Positions 7,757 through 15,827 of a stretch of 37,946 bases of DNA are shown in pieces; position 1 is the stretch's first letter; the number at the start of each line of letters is the position of its first letter. Position numbers and translations under genes: made by a program. The DNA is from Culicoidibacter larvae. GTDB lineage: Bacteria > Bacillota_I > Bacilli_A > Culicoidibacterales > Culicoidibacteraceae. The stretch spans positions 1 to 37,946 of the forward strand of contig NZ_VBWP01000014.1 in the NCBI RefSeq assembly GCF_005771635.1. The letters are read 5' to 3'. Under the pieces are notes generated by a model that saw only the letters and a list, made by a program, of their open reading frames with translations, ran no database searches and was not told the origin of the DNA.

Positions 7757-7785
7757 ATTATAGTCAGCAGAATGACAAATTTCAA
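7757..7785 (-). promoter_or_regulatory. Promoter of the RpiR gene
   Basis: On the minus strand, TTGAAA (7785-7780), 17 nt, TATAAT (7762-7757). On the plus strand a TATAGT (7759-7764) overlaps it and may serve the divergent 7808 gene; its -35 is poor. Confidence 0.7.
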
Positions 7786-7807
7786 TATCGAAAGGAAAGA
7801 AGACATT

Positions 7808-8422
7808 ATGAGTACAGTATTCAGTCAGGACCCATGGAGTCGCGTGACAACAAGAAACGGACTAGCCGGGGACGAGGTAATTTCAGCACTGCAAAAATCA
7901 ATTCGTCGCGGATTAACTGAGGACGCTTGTGCCTTTGCTTATGAAATGTATATCACATCAGAACAAATGGAAGATAAACTATGGCGCCGACTATTGGCAA
8001 TTTCAGTTGAAGACATCGGTATGGGCAATATTCATGCCGCTGAACAAATGCGTACATTAAATGAATTACGTAAAGAGTTTGACTACCGTGATGGTGATCG
8101 GCCGATTTTCTTTATTCATGCGATTCGCATTCTTTGTAGTTCTGAAAAAGATCGCTCAAGTGATCTTTTGAAAAATATTATTATTAAAGGTTTTGCAATG
8201 GGTAATGTTCCGGAAATTCCGGATGTTGCTTTAGACAAACATACAACACGCGGTTTAGCAATGGGACGCGATTCATTCCACTTCCTCAATGAAGCAAGTA
8301 TTGTTATTCCACAAATGGCAGTTGATAATAATTACAAAGAAAGATACGCAAAAATTCTTGAAAAATATAATAAAGATGATGTAGCACCAACGACGTTCAC
8401 GTATAACCCATATCAAACCTAA
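7808..8422 (+). CDS. Stand-alone protein resembling the RarA/MgsA C-terminal helical domain
   Basis: 204 residues. There is no AAA+ ATPase part. The sequence GDEVISALQKSIRRG, DACAFAYEMY, LWRRLLAISVEDIGMGN (residues about 20-85) recalls the C-terminal region of RarA/MgsA ATPases (SALHKSIRGSD..DAALYWLARM...RRLIRIASEDIG). The later DVALDKHTTRGLAMGR motif is also highly conserved-looking. In RarA this part drives tetramer formation and contacts DNA. Here it lies divergent to an RpiR regulator and about 110 nt before a PTS permease gene, an unusual place for a DNA-replication domain. The start ATG at 7808 has GAAAGGAAAG upstream. It could be a structural analogue with a sugar-related job. Confidence 0.6.
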   Translation: MSTVFSQDPWSRVTTRNGLAGDEVISALQKSIRRGLTEDACAFAYEMYITSEQMEDKLWRRLLAISVEDIGMGNIHAAEQMRTLNELRKEFDYRDGDRPIFFIHAIRILCSSEKDRSSDLLKNIIIKGFAMGNVPEIPDVALDKHTTRGLAMGRDSFHFLNEASIVIPQMAVDNNYKERYAKILEKYNKDDVAPTTFTYNPYQT

Positions 8423-8530
8423 ACGGTTGTAAAACGCATATTAAACGTTTTTCGACGTAAATCTTCGATTTACTAGTCCCTTTGGGAATCCGTTTATACT
8501 TTTTTAAGTACAAATAGGGAGGCTATTTAT
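8423..8530 (+). other. Leader between the RarA-like gene and EIIC, with small hairpins
   Basis: GTAAATC-TTC-GATTTAC (8457-8473) is a perfect 7-bp hairpin with no T-run. TCCC-TTT-GGGA follows at once. No LicT/BglG RAT sequence and no strong promoter is seen, so EIIC is probably co-transcribed with 7808. Confidence 0.45.
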
Positions 8531-9853
8531 ATGAACAATTTAAAAACAAAAGCAGAGAAAATTTTATATGGTGCCGGTGAAAAATTAGGGAACCAACGGC
8601 ATCTTAAAGCAATTTCAAGCGGGATGATGCTGATTTTGCCACTTATTGTTATTGGCGCATTATTTATGATTGTTGCCAATCCACCAATAAATGTAGATTT
8701 GGTCGATCCGCTGACGACCAACCCGATTTTCCAATTTCTTTTGGCATGGAAAAGCTTTGCTGTTACTAACTATGGCTACTTAACAGCACCGTTTGATATG
8801 ACAATGGGACTTTTCGGCGTATTTGCGGCATTCACCATTGCATACCAACTAGCAAAAGAATATAAGCTATCTTCAATTACTGCCGGACTGGTATCAATGA
8901 CGATGTTTGTTTTAGTTTGTGCGACACCAGTAGTAGACGGCACAATCAGTATGAATTATTTGGGTGCAAACGGTTTGTTTGTAGCAATTATTATTGCTTT
9001 ACTGAGTGTGGAAGTATTCCACTTAGTAGAAGTAAAAAACTGGAAACTGCAATTTCCCGATGATGTTCCACAGATGGTAACATTATTTGTGAATTCATTG
9101 TTGCCAATCTTAATTAACATCATTGTCTTCTACGGCATCAATATTTTATTCGTTTATTTTATGGGCATGAACTTCCCTGATGTCATTATGGCATTATTAA
9201 CCCCAGGGCTCAGTGCAATTGACAATATTTGGGTATATATTGCTATTGCTGTCTTTGCAAATGTACTCTGGCTCTTCGGAATTAACGGAACCTCAATAAT
9301 TTTCCCGATTGTCTTTACCGTTGGTATTGCTAATACTGGTATCAATGCTGAGGCAGTGCTAAATGGGCAAGATCCAAGTGTAATTATGAACTTACAGATG
9401 ATGCGTTACATGATTCTTGGCGGCGCCGGCAATACATTAGGTTTAGTTTTATTGATGATGTTTAGTAAATCAGCACAATTGAAGGCGGTTGGTCGACTTT
9501 CGATTGTGCCCGGAATATGCGGCATCAATGAACCGGTTATCTTTGGCGGTCCGGTTGTTTTCAACCCAATCTTAGCGATTCCATTCCTGATCATGCCGGT
9601 TATCAGCTTGCTTTTAGGATACGTTGTGCAGATGGTTGGCCTGGTTACTCCGGGATATATTATTGACCCATCATTCACACCATTCTTTATCCAAGCATAT
9701 CTATCAGGCCTCGACTGGCGTAACATTGTCTTCGTCGTTGTCCTTGTTGTTATCAGCGTAGCCGTTTATTATCCATTCTTTAAAGTATACGAACGCAAAT
9801 TACTCAACGATGCAACCAAAGTAAACGCAGAAGAAGAATTATCGACGGTTTGA
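8531..9853 (+). CDS. PTS lactose/cellobiose-family EIIC permease
   Basis: 440 residues, typical for a free-standing EIIC. It forms the membrane channel that moves a beta-glucoside while EIIA and EIIB supply phosphate. Family marks are GNQRHLKAISSGMM at residues 20-33, WLFGINGTS at 247-255, and the phosphorylation/substrate region GICGINEPVIFGGPVVFNP with NEPVIFG at 333-339. About ten hydrophobic segments are present. The SD is AGGGAGG. No EIIA or EIIB is encoded in this window, so partners must come from elsewhere. Neighbours (GH4 6-phospho-glucosidase, RpiR) suggest cellobiose-like or aryl-beta-glucoside substrates. Confidence 0.92.
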   Translation: MNNLKTKAEKILYGAGEKLGNQRHLKAISSGMMLILPLIVIGALFMIVANPPINVDLVDPLTTNPIFQFLLAWKSFAVTNYGYLTAPFDMTMGLFGVFAAFTIAYQLAKEYKLSSITAGLVSMTMFVLVCATPVVDGTISMNYLGANGLFVAIIIALLSVEVFHLVEVKNWKLQFPDDVPQMVTLFVNSLLPILINIIVFYGINILFVYFMGMNFPDVIMALLTPGLSAIDNIWVYIAIAVFANVLWLFGINGTSIIFPIVFTVGIANTGINAEAVLNGQDPSVIMNLQMMRYMILGGAGNTLGLVLLMMFSKSAQLKAVGRLSIVPGICGINEPVIFGGPVVFNPILAIPFLIMPVISLLLGYVVQMVGLVTPGYIIDPSFTPFFIQAYLSGLDWRNIVFVVVLVVISVAVYYPFFKVYERKLLNDATKVNAEEELSTV

Positions 9854-9866
9854 TGAAATACCGCGA

Positions 9867-9897
9867 AAAAGCCGGGAGTGCTGCACTCTCGGCTTTT
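9867..9897 (+). terminator. Terminator after the first EIIC gene
   Basis: Stem AAAAGCCG-g-GAGTG / CACTC-t-CGGCTTTT with one G-T pair and a 3-nt loop. The T-run is only four. Confidence 0.8.
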
Positions 9898-9918
9898 CCC
9901 GTACTTTATTAATTTCGG

Positions 9919-9947
9919 TTAACAATTAGCGCTGAATACGGTATAAT
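9919..9947 (+). promoter_or_regulatory. Promoter of the M29 aminopeptidase gene
   Basis: TTAACA (9919-9924), 17 nt, TATAAT (9942-9947). Confidence 0.85.
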
Positions 9948-9977
9948 TAAACTGATTAACCAAAAGGAGTGGCGCAA

Positions 9978-11216
9978 ATGAAAAATCAAGAACGTATCGA
10001 TAAGTATATCCAGTTGATTGTCCATCGCGGCGTACAAATTACTGTCGGCGATAAGCTGATCATTTTCTCAATGGTTGAGAATCCGGAAATTACCCGGGCA
10101 GTTGTTGCCGAGGCCTATAAAGCCGGTGCCCGTGAAGTAGTGGTGCAATACAAAGATGAACAAATCAGTCGTCTGACCGGTCTATACGCTGCCGACGAAG
10201 TCTTTGATGTCTACCCGAAATGGCAGGCGGAATTGTACACGATGATCTGCGAAGAAAATGTTAAGTTGCTGCATTTGGCTTCAGAAGATCCGGAAGCATT
10301 AAACGGCGTGGAACCAAGCCGCCTCATGCGCTTGCAGAAAGCGGCTCAAGAACCGCTGAAAACATACCGCAGCCAGTTAATGGGTGACTATCTGACATGG
10401 AGCATTGCCGGAGTACCGAACATTGCTTGGGCAAAAAAAGTGTATCCTGAATTAGATGAAGCAGCTGCAGTTGAAAAACTTTGGGATTCGATTCTCTACT
10501 CAGTGCATATTGATGATCAAGATGATCCGCTTGCAGGCTGGGATGCCCATACTGCGCGCTTGCAACATGCATTGGAGCAGATGAATGATTATAACTTCAA
10601 AAGCTTGCACTATACCAACAGTTTAGGCACTGACTTATTTATTGGTCTGCCTGAAGGACATGCTTGGGAAGGCGGTAAGTCAACCAACAAAACAACTAAT
10701 ACTAAATTTAACGCTAATATGCCGACTGAAGAAGTATTCTCACTGGCAGACTGCAATAATGTTGAAGGAGTAGTTTATAGTTCAAAACCATTATCATACA
10801 GTGGTGTGCTGATGGAAAACTTCGGTTTTCGTTTTGAAGCTGGCCGGGTAGTAGAAGTCTTTGCTGAGAATGGTAAAGATATGCTTGAAGAAATGATTGC
10901 CAGTGATGATGGTGCCGGTCGTATTGGTGAAGTGGCATTAGTGCCATACCATTCACCAATTTCACTCATGGACACAATTTTCTATAACACGCTTTATGAT
11001 GAGAATGCGTCATGTCACTTAGCACTAGGTGCTGCTTATCCGACAACTTTGCCGGCAAGTGATGGCAAAACACCGGAAGAATTAAAAGCAATGGGTTTCA
11101 ATGAATCGCTGATTCATGTTGACTTTATGATTGGAACGGCCGACCTAAAAATTATTGGTACAACCCAAGACGGTCAAGAAATTCCAGTATTTATTGATGG
11201 TGATTTTGCCTTCTAA
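9978..11216 (+). CDS. M29-family metallo-aminopeptidase (AmpS/PepS type)
   Basis: 412 residues from the ATG at 9978. The GTG at 9969 overlaps the end of the AAGGAG SD, so it is not the start. M29 enzymes are cytosolic dimers that remove N-terminal residues using two metal ions, often Co or Zn. Candidate ligands follow the family order: Glu251 (NMPTEEVF), Glu318 (GRIGEVAL), His347 (DENASCHLALG), His380 and Asp382 (HVDFMIG). The N-terminal half has the GDKLIIF...AYKAGAREVVVQYKD fold typical of the group. It is complete, single-gene, with its own promoter and a strong terminator. Role: general peptide turnover. Confidence 0.93.
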   Translation: MKNQERIDKYIQLIVHRGVQITVGDKLIIFSMVENPEITRAVVAEAYKAGAREVVVQYKDEQISRLTGLYAADEVFDVYPKWQAELYTMICEENVKLLHLASEDPEALNGVEPSRLMRLQKAAQEPLKTYRSQLMGDYLTWSIAGVPNIAWAKKVYPELDEAAAVEKLWDSILYSVHIDDQDDPLAGWDAHTARLQHALEQMNDYNFKSLHYTNSLGTDLFIGLPEGHAWEGGKSTNKTTNTKFNANMPTEEVFSLADCNNVEGVVYSSKPLSYSGVLMENFGFRFEAGRVVEVFAENGKDMLEEMIASDDGAGRIGEVALVPYHSPISLMDTIFYNTLYDENASCHLALGAAYPTTLPASDGKTPEELKAMGFNESLIHVDFMIGTADLKIIGTTQDGQEIPVFIDGDFAF

Positions 11217-11223
11217 AGAAGAT

Positions 11224-11259
11224 AAAAAAACTGCGGAAGTTTACTTCCGCAGTTTTTTT
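11224..11259. terminator. Bidirectional terminator between convergent genes
   Basis: 17-bp perfect stem from A7-CTGCGGAAGT to ACTTCCGCAG-T7 with a 2-nt TT loop. It overlaps the stop codon of the minus-strand gene at 11258. Confidence 0.93.
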
Positions 11260-11746
11260 ACATTTTAAATGGAGTTACCTCAGCGTTTTTATCAGCAAAG
11301 CGAACAATATACTTGTGCTCGCCGTCAAATAATACCGCACCGGTTAATTGGATTTTCAGTAAACAGGTACCCTCGTCTTTTTCATTAACATGAGCATCGT
11401 AAAACTGAATAAATACTTGCCGCAGTTCATCGCGCAATGCCTTGTTCTGTGGCTCAAGCGGGTGTCCGAGGTTCTCGGCGTCGCCCCAAGCCTGAAACAG
11501 GCTTTCGGCGTCAGTCACCGGCACTTGCTGTTCAACACCGCGGCAAAGTCCGGCACGCGGATTCTTGGCAATTTGCTGCATCTTTATCGAGGCGGTGTGG
11601 CTAGTGATGTAGATAGCACCATCTTTGTAGTAACCATTAATATTGCGGGCAGTAGGGATATCATCAGCACTCGTCGCCAGCGCGAATACCACATTATGTC
11701 CTAATTGCTCAGTTAAGACAGCTTCAGCTTTATCATAATCAGTCAT
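11258..11746 (-). CDS. Pyridoxamine 5'-phosphate oxidase-like, flavin-binding split-barrel protein
   Basis: 162 residues from the ATG at 11746, which follows GGGAGGA; an upstream in-frame start precedes this SD and is rejected. The sequence NVVFALATSADDIPTARNINGYYKDGAIYITSHTASIKMQQIAKNPRAGLC is the standard beginning of the PNPOx-like FMN-binding barrel. The later EGTCLLKIQLTGAVLFDGEHKYIVRFADKNAEVTPF closes it. These small proteins bind FMN or F420 and often act as general-stress flavoproteins or reductases. True pyridoxine biosynthesis enzymes are longer. Substrate unknown. It is monocistronic. Confidence 0.87.
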   Translation of the reverse strand: MTDYDKAEAVLTEQLGHNVVFALATSADDIPTARNINGYYKDGAIYITSHTASIKMQQIAKNPRAGLCRGVEQQVPVTDAESLFQAWGDAENLGHPLEPQNKALRDELRQVFIQFYDAHVNEKDEGTCLLKIQLTGAVLFDGEHKYIVRFADKNAEVTPFKM

Positions 11747-11780
11747 AAAAATTCCTCCCTTAATCATGTTTGATGTTACT

Positions 11781-11789
11781 AGTATAGCA
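11781..11789 (-). promoter_or_regulatory. Extended -10 promoter of the PNPOx-like gene
   Basis: On the minus strand TGC-TATACT (11789-11781), about 35 nt before the start. No clear -35. Confidence 0.6.
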
Positions 11790-11832
11790 CGGAATGAATG
11801 AAGATAAGCGACATTGCGAAAATATCACATTG

Positions 11833-11861
11833 TTGACAGCAGCAAGGGATTTCGGTATAGT
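11833..11861 (+). promoter_or_regulatory. Strong promoter of the ABC-F leader transcript
   Basis: TTGACA (11833-11838), 17 nt, TATAGT (11856-11861). Transcription would start near 11868, giving an untranslated leader of about 278 nt before the ABC-F start codon. Confidence 0.88.
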
Positions 11862-11896
11862 TAATGTAACTAGAAACAAAGTGAGGTGAGAATTTT

Positions 11897-12025
11897 ATGT
11901 TAGCGAATAATGCGCAGTTAAAATTAGTCAGTTATTTATATTTAACTTGTGCGCTTGTAAACAAAGTGCTTTTTACAGGGGAGGAGTCTGCCCAAATGAG
12001 TACAAAATTACATAATTATTCGTAG
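11897..12025 (+). CDS. Leader peptide of the ABC-F gene (42 codons, with a nested 9-codon start)
   Basis: The ATG at 11897 follows GAGGTGAG by 6 nt and opens a 42-residue frame ending in TAG at 12023-12025. Inside it, in the same frame, the ATG at 11996 follows an even stronger SD, GGGGAGGAG (11978-11986), by 9 nt. It would give the 9-residue peptide MSTKLHNYS. Either or both may be translated. The frame ends 36 nt before an intrinsic terminator that itself precedes the ABC-F gene. This is the layout of ribosome-mediated attenuation known for ABC-F and Erm resistance genes, where a drug-stalled ribosome on the leader prevents terminator formation. The peptide sequence is not one I recognise. 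Confidence 0.65.
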   Translation: MLANNAQLKLVSYLYLTCALVNKVLFTGEESAQMSTKLHNYS

Positions 12026-12061
12026 ATAACATGGAATTCTTTTTTGGTTTATAAGAACTTG

Positions 12062-12101
12062 AACAGGAGCAGCCCGTGGGGTCTGTTCCTGTTTTTATTT
12101 T
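12062..12101 (+). terminator. Attenuator terminator upstream of the ABC-F gene
   Basis: Stem AACAGGAGCAG (12062-12072) with CTGTTCCTGTT (12083-12093), one G-T pair, extended by CCC/GGG inside the loop, then TTTTTATTTT. It lies between the leader peptide and the ABC-F start. An alternative CTGTTTTTATTT / AAATAAACAG pairing (about 12089-12112) overlaps its T-run and could compete. Confidence 0.85.
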
Positions 12102-12145
12102 CAAATAAACAGCTATCTGCGAACATATTTAAAGGAGAATAAAAA

Positions 12146-13774
12146 ATGATTGCAGTAGCAGTAAATAAAGTGAAAAAGAGCTATGGCGGGAATGTTGTGT
12201 TGGAAGATATAACATTTTCGATTCAAGAGGGCGAGCGGATTGGTTTTATCGGCCGCAATGGTGAGGGCAAGAGTACAATTTTAAAGATTATTGCCGGTAT
12301 TGAATCGGTTGATGGCGGTGAAGTTTTTCGCAAGAAGCAGATGAGTATTGGGATGCTTGATCAGATTCCGGAAGCAGAGGCGAATGAATCGGTTGAGGAA
12401 TTTTTATTAGCAGCATTTACCGATGTTTTAGCGTTACAGCAGCGTTTGCACGAATTGGAAGCAATGATGGCTAGTGATATGAGTGAGCGGGTGCTTAATC
12501 AATATGGCCGAATACAGAGCGAGTTTATTGAACTTGGTGGCTATCAGATTGAAAGTGAAATTGCACGGATACTCAATGGATTAGGGATTGCTGATTTAGC
12601 GAAGCAGCGGTTTGCTAAGTTGTCTGGTGGCGAGCGCACGAAGGTGGCGCTGGCGCAATTGCTGTTGCAACAGCCGGACTTGCTGTTGCTGGATGAGCCG
12701 ACCAATCATTTAGATTTGGCGGCGGTTTTATGGCTGACTAACTTTGTAAAAAATTATAACGGTACCTGCTTTATGGTTTCGCATGATCGCTACTTTCTTG
12801 ATGATACCGCACAACGTATTTTTGAATTGGATAATAAAACGATGTATGAATATACCGGTAACTATTCAGCGTATTTGGTAGAACGTGAAGCGCGGATATT
12901 ACGCGAGTTTCAGGAGTATAAGGACCAGCAGAAGAAAATTACTAAGATGAAGCAGGCAATAAAACGTCTGCGTGAGTGGGCGATGGCTGCCAATCCGCCA
13001 AATGCCGCGCTGTTTCGCCGGGCTAAAAATATGGAGCGGGCATTGGCAAGAATTGAGTTAGTTAAGAAGCCCAATACGGCTAAGCCGATGAATTTACAGT
13101 TCGAGACTGGTAAGCGCAGTGGTAAGGATGCTTTGATTTTTGAGGCCGTGAGTAAACAATTTGCTGATAAAGTGATAGTATCGGCGGTTGATTTGCAAGT
13201 TCGTTACGGCGAACGAGTTGCTTTGATTGGCGAAAACGGCGCCGGCAAGTCAACGATTCTTCGACTTGCATTAGGGAGTGAAGCGGTTGACAGCGGTAAG
13301 GCAATGTTAGGTTCACAGGTAAAAATTGCCTATTTGTCACAAGATTTTGTTGTTGATTCACCAAAGCAGCGAGTTATTGATTTCTTTCGCGAACGGGTGT
13401 TGGTTGATGAGGGGAAAGCGCGCCATCTGTTGGCTCAGTTTTTATTCTATGGCGATATGGTTTACCGCCGGGTCAGCGATTTAAGCGGTGGCGAACAGAT
13501 GCGTTTGCGCTTTGCAGCATTTGTGAATCAGCCGGTGAATATGCTGGTATTGGATGAACCAACCAATCATTTAGATATTGCCTCACGCGAAGTACTTGAA
13601 GAAGCAATTAAGAACTTTGCGGGAACGGTGATTTGTGTGTCGCATGACCGTTACTTTATTGATCAGCTTTGCGACCGTGTGCTTTGGCTGGAACAAGGCA
13701 TGCTATCTTCGTACCCGGGCAATTATTCATACGCTTTTGAAAAACGATTGGAGCAGGAAAAAGCCGGGCGCTAG
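12146..13774 (+). CDS. ABC-F family ATPase (ribosome-associated, possible antibiotic resistance)
   Basis: 542 residues with two ABC domains and no membrane domain. Domain 1: Walker A GRNGEGKST (36-44), signature LSGGE (159-163), Walker B LLLLDEPTNHLD (179-190). Domain 2: GENGAGKST (362-370), LSGGE (446-450), MLVLDEPTNHLD (466-477). The linker between them (about 240-315, rich in K/R/E with REWAMAANPPNAALFRRAKNMERAL) is the part that reaches the ribosomal P-site tRNA. ABC-F proteins act on the ribosome. Some are housekeeping (Uup, EttA-like) and some displace antibiotics (Vga, Lsa, VmlR). The long leader with attenuator argues for drug-induced expression. I cannot name the drug class. The SD is AAAGGAG. 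Confidence 0.9.
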   Translation: MIAVAVNKVKKSYGGNVVLEDITFSIQEGERIGFIGRNGEGKSTILKIIAGIESVDGGEVFRKKQMSIGMLDQIPEAEANESVEEFLLAAFTDVLALQQRLHELEAMMASDMSERVLNQYGRIQSEFIELGGYQIESEIARILNGLGIADLAKQRFAKLSGGERTKVALAQLLLQQPDLLLLDEPTNHLDLAAVLWLTNFVKNYNGTCFMVSHDRYFLDDTAQRIFELDNKTMYEYTGNYSAYLVEREARILREFQEYKDQQKKITKMKQAIKRLREWAMAANPPNAALFRRAKNMERALARIELVKKPNTAKPMNLQFETGKRSGKDALIFEAVSKQFADKVIVSAVDLQVRYGERVALIGENGAGKSTILRLALGSEAVDSGKAMLGSQVKIAYLSQDFVVDSPKQRVIDFFRERVLVDEGKARHLLAQFLFYGDMVYRRVSDLSGGEQMRLRFAAFVNQPVNMLVLDEPTNHLDIASREVLEEAIKNFAGTVICVSHDRYFIDQLCDRVLWLEQGMLSSYPGNYSYAFEKRLEQEKAGR

Positions 13775-13790
13775 GCGTCCGACTTTTTTT
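13758..13790 (+). terminator. Terminator overlapping the end of the ABC-F gene
   Basis: Stem AAAAG-c-CGG-G-CGC / GCG-T-CCG-a-CTTTT, one mismatch and one G-T pair, then T7. The stop codon lies in the loop. Confidence 0.8.
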
Positions 13791-13811
13791 AACTTTTCCT
13801 AAAAAGAGAGA

Positions 13812-13840
13812 TTGTAAACAATTATATTTTTCGGTACAAT
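13812..13840 (+). promoter_or_regulatory. Promoter of the YdjG-YdjH-like pair
   Basis: TTGTAA (13812-13817), 17 nt, TACAAT (13835-13840); a second TATAAT follows at 13843-13848. Confidence 0.72.
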
Positions 13841-13874
13841 ATATAATAACTATATATGAAAAAAGGGGTAAAAT

Positions 13875-14930
13875 ATGGCAGTTTCTACATACAATTGTCC
13901 GAATTGCGGGGCAGCGGTAGTGTTTAATGCAGAGACACAGCTTTTTGGGTGTGATTATTGCGGTGGTAGCTTTACGGAGCCGGAGATTAAACAACTTACT
14001 GATGCGCTGGCAGGTAAAAATCAAGAACGAGCAAAAGTTGAACAAGAGAGCGAAGCAATTGGTGGACAAATCAATTATCATTGTAGTCAGTGCGGAGCTG
14101 AAATTATTGGTGATGAAAATACGTCGGCAACTTTTTGCTTGTATTGTCAGAGTCCAACAATCATTCCTTCACGACTAACTGATAAATTTGCGCCAAATAT
14201 GCTGATTCCATTTAAAATCAGTAAAGAACAGGCCGTGCAAACTTTTATGAACTGGTCAGCAAGTGCGTGGTTTGTGCCAAATGATTTTCGCTCAAAGTCG
14301 CAGCAGGAAAAGATGTCAGGTCTTTATGTGCCATTCTGGCTTTTTGATTTTAAAGCGGAGTTTGCTTTTAATGGTACTGGGACTAAAGTGAAAACATGGC
14401 GGGCAGGGAATTACCGCTATACACAAACTGATACATATCAGATACAACGTCAAGGAAATATGGGGTTTGCTCATATGCCAGCTGACGGGTCTAAAAAAAT
14501 GAGTAATGAAATAATGGACTTGCTTGAACCATATAATTTTACTGATTTGCAAAAATTTGAGCCAGCTTATTTATCAGGCTTTTTTGCTGAGAAGTATGAT
14601 GAGGATCAAACGGTGGTATTTCCGCGGATTTCTGAGCGTGGTAAGAAATATTGTAATGAGAATGTCAGTCGAACCATTTCCGGGTATACGACGATGGCAA
14701 TTGAGCGCCAAATTAATATTCCTAAGGCAACTCATAACTATGCTTTGTTGCCAGTATGGATTTTAGGCTATAAATACAATGATAGAATTTATTATTTCAC
14801 TATGAATGGACAAACCGGTAAAGTAATTGGCAAATTGCCGGTGAGTCGCGGTAAAGTTGTTCGCTTTGCCATTCTATTGGCAGTTATCAGCTTTATCATT
14901 ATGTTCATCGGGGGGGCGTTGGTATTATGA
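13875..14930 (+). CDS. YdjG-like zinc-ribbon protein with a C-terminal membrane anchor
   Basis: 351 residues. Two zinc ribbons stand at the N-terminus: CPNC..CDYC (residues about 8-29) and CSQC..CLYC (about 61-82). The central region has NMLIPFKISKEQA, GLYVPFWLFDF and LLPVWILGYKY motifs. A single membrane helix (about 326-348) ends the protein, so the bulk faces the cytosol. The closest named relative by domain plan and neighbours is Bacillus subtilis YdjG. There YdjG and YdjH form a membrane complex that works with the SPFH protein YdjI and PspA in membrane-stress response. Here it overlaps the YdjH-like gene by 4 nt (ATGA). SD AAGGGG. Confidence 0.8.
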   Translation: MAVSTYNCPNCGAAVVFNAETQLFGCDYCGGSFTEPEIKQLTDALAGKNQERAKVEQESEAIGGQINYHCSQCGAEIIGDENTSATFCLYCQSPTIIPSRLTDKFAPNMLIPFKISKEQAVQTFMNWSASAWFVPNDFRSKSQQEKMSGLYVPFWLFDFKAEFAFNGTGTKVKTWRAGNYRYTQTDTYQIQRQGNMGFAHMPADGSKKMSNEIMDLLEPYNFTDLQKFEPAYLSGFFAEKYDEDQTVVFPRISERGKKYCNENVSRTISGYTTMAIERQINIPKATHNYALLPVWILGYKYNDRIYYFTMNGQTGKVIGKLPVSRGKVVRFAILLAVISFIIMFIGGALVL

Positions 14931-15781
14931 CAAAGATAAAATTATTGTTTGCGACTTTGCTAATTGGGATAATCAGTTTGACAATAGCACCGGCAACCCA
15001 GACTTTTGCAGCTGTTGATACCGAACAACGGATATATGATGCTGCTGATTTGCTGACTGATTCACAGGAGGCAGAATTAAAAGCTCTTTCCGAATCATTG
15101 AAAGCAACCACCAATATGGATATCATTATGGTGACGACTAATAATAGCGAAGGTAAAAGTTCGATGGCTTATGCTGATGATTTCTATGATTATAATGGGT
15201 TTAGTGAAGATGGCATTTTAATGCTTATTGATATGGATAATCGCGAAGTGTGGATTTCCACCTCAGGCTTAGGTATTCGTTACCTGACTGATGCACGGAT
15301 TGATACGATGCTGGATAACATTTTTGCTTACATGCCAAATGACTATCATATGGCGGGGAAAACTTTTTTCAATGATGTTGAACATTATTACCAATTAGGT
15401 ATTCCCAGCAACCAGTATAATCAGGATGAAGAAGGCAATATCGATCCCTATTATCCAGCGGAAGTAAAAACTTTTGGTGGGCAACTATTAAAAACACTGA
15501 CTATGTCGCCGGTATTCTTAATAATTGCTGCTGGCTTTGGCGCTTTAGTTGCCTTTATCGCTTCAAGACGCAAAAATGCCCGGGTAACCACCAATTCATC
15601 AACATATGCCAATGGCGATTTGCAATTCCAAATTCAACAAGATACATTTATTAACTCGCATACTAGCCAAACTTATATTCCGCCTGCCAGCAGTTCACGT
15701 AGCAGCGGTAGCAGTGGCAGAAGTTCCACTCATAGTAGCAGCAGTGGTCGCAGTCACGGCGGTGGCGGGCGCAAGTTCTAG
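14927..15781 (+). CDS. YdjH/YgcG-like TPM-domain membrane protein
   Basis: 284 residues. An N-terminal signal peptide (KIKLLFATLLIGIISLTIAP..) is followed by a TPM domain (about 30-165; RIYDAADLLTDSQEAELKALSESL, DIIMVTTN, GILMLIDMDNREVWISTSGLG) and a membrane helix (about 186-208). The tail is almost only Ser, Gly, Arg and His, ending in SHGGGGRKF. The TPM domain faces outside and the Ser/Gly tail lies inside, as in B. subtilis YdjH. Translationally coupled to the YdjG-like gene. Some TPM proteins have weak phosphatase activity, but here a structural membrane role is more likely. Confidence 0.85.
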   Translation: MTKIKLLFATLLIGIISLTIAPATQTFAAVDTEQRIYDAADLLTDSQEAELKALSESLKATTNMDIIMVTTNNSEGKSSMAYADDFYDYNGFSEDGILMLIDMDNREVWISTSGLGIRYLTDARIDTMLDNIFAYMPNDYHMAGKTFFNDVEHYYQLGIPSNQYNQDEEGNIDPYYPAEVKTFGGQLLKTLTMSPVFLIIAAGFGALVAFIASRRKNARVTTNSSTYANGDLQFQIQQDTFINSHTSQTYIPPASSSRSSGSSGRSSTHSSSSGRSHGGGGRKF

Positions 15782-15789
15782 GGGAAATT

Positions 15790-15822
15790 AAAAAGCGTTC
15801 AATCATGGATTGAACGCTTTTT
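15790..15822. terminator. Bidirectional terminator between the YdjH-like and YdjI-like genes
   Basis: 15-bp perfect stem AAAAAGCGTTCAATC / GATTGAACGCTTTTT with an ATG loop. Confidence 0.93.
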
Positions 15823-15827
15823 GCTTA

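Noticed and set aside
8457-8473. Hairpin GTAAATC-TTC-GATTTAC as a terminator or LicT-type antiterminator site
   Set aside because: There is no T-run and the sequence does not match a RAT element.
9154-9726. Two long minus-strand frames inside the first EIIC gene
   Set aside because: They are mirror frames of a strongly conserved permease, without SD or promoter.
13656-14081. A 141-codon minus-strand frame across the ABC-F/YdjG-like junction
   Set aside because: It crosses a terminator and a promoter on the other strand and has no ribosome site.
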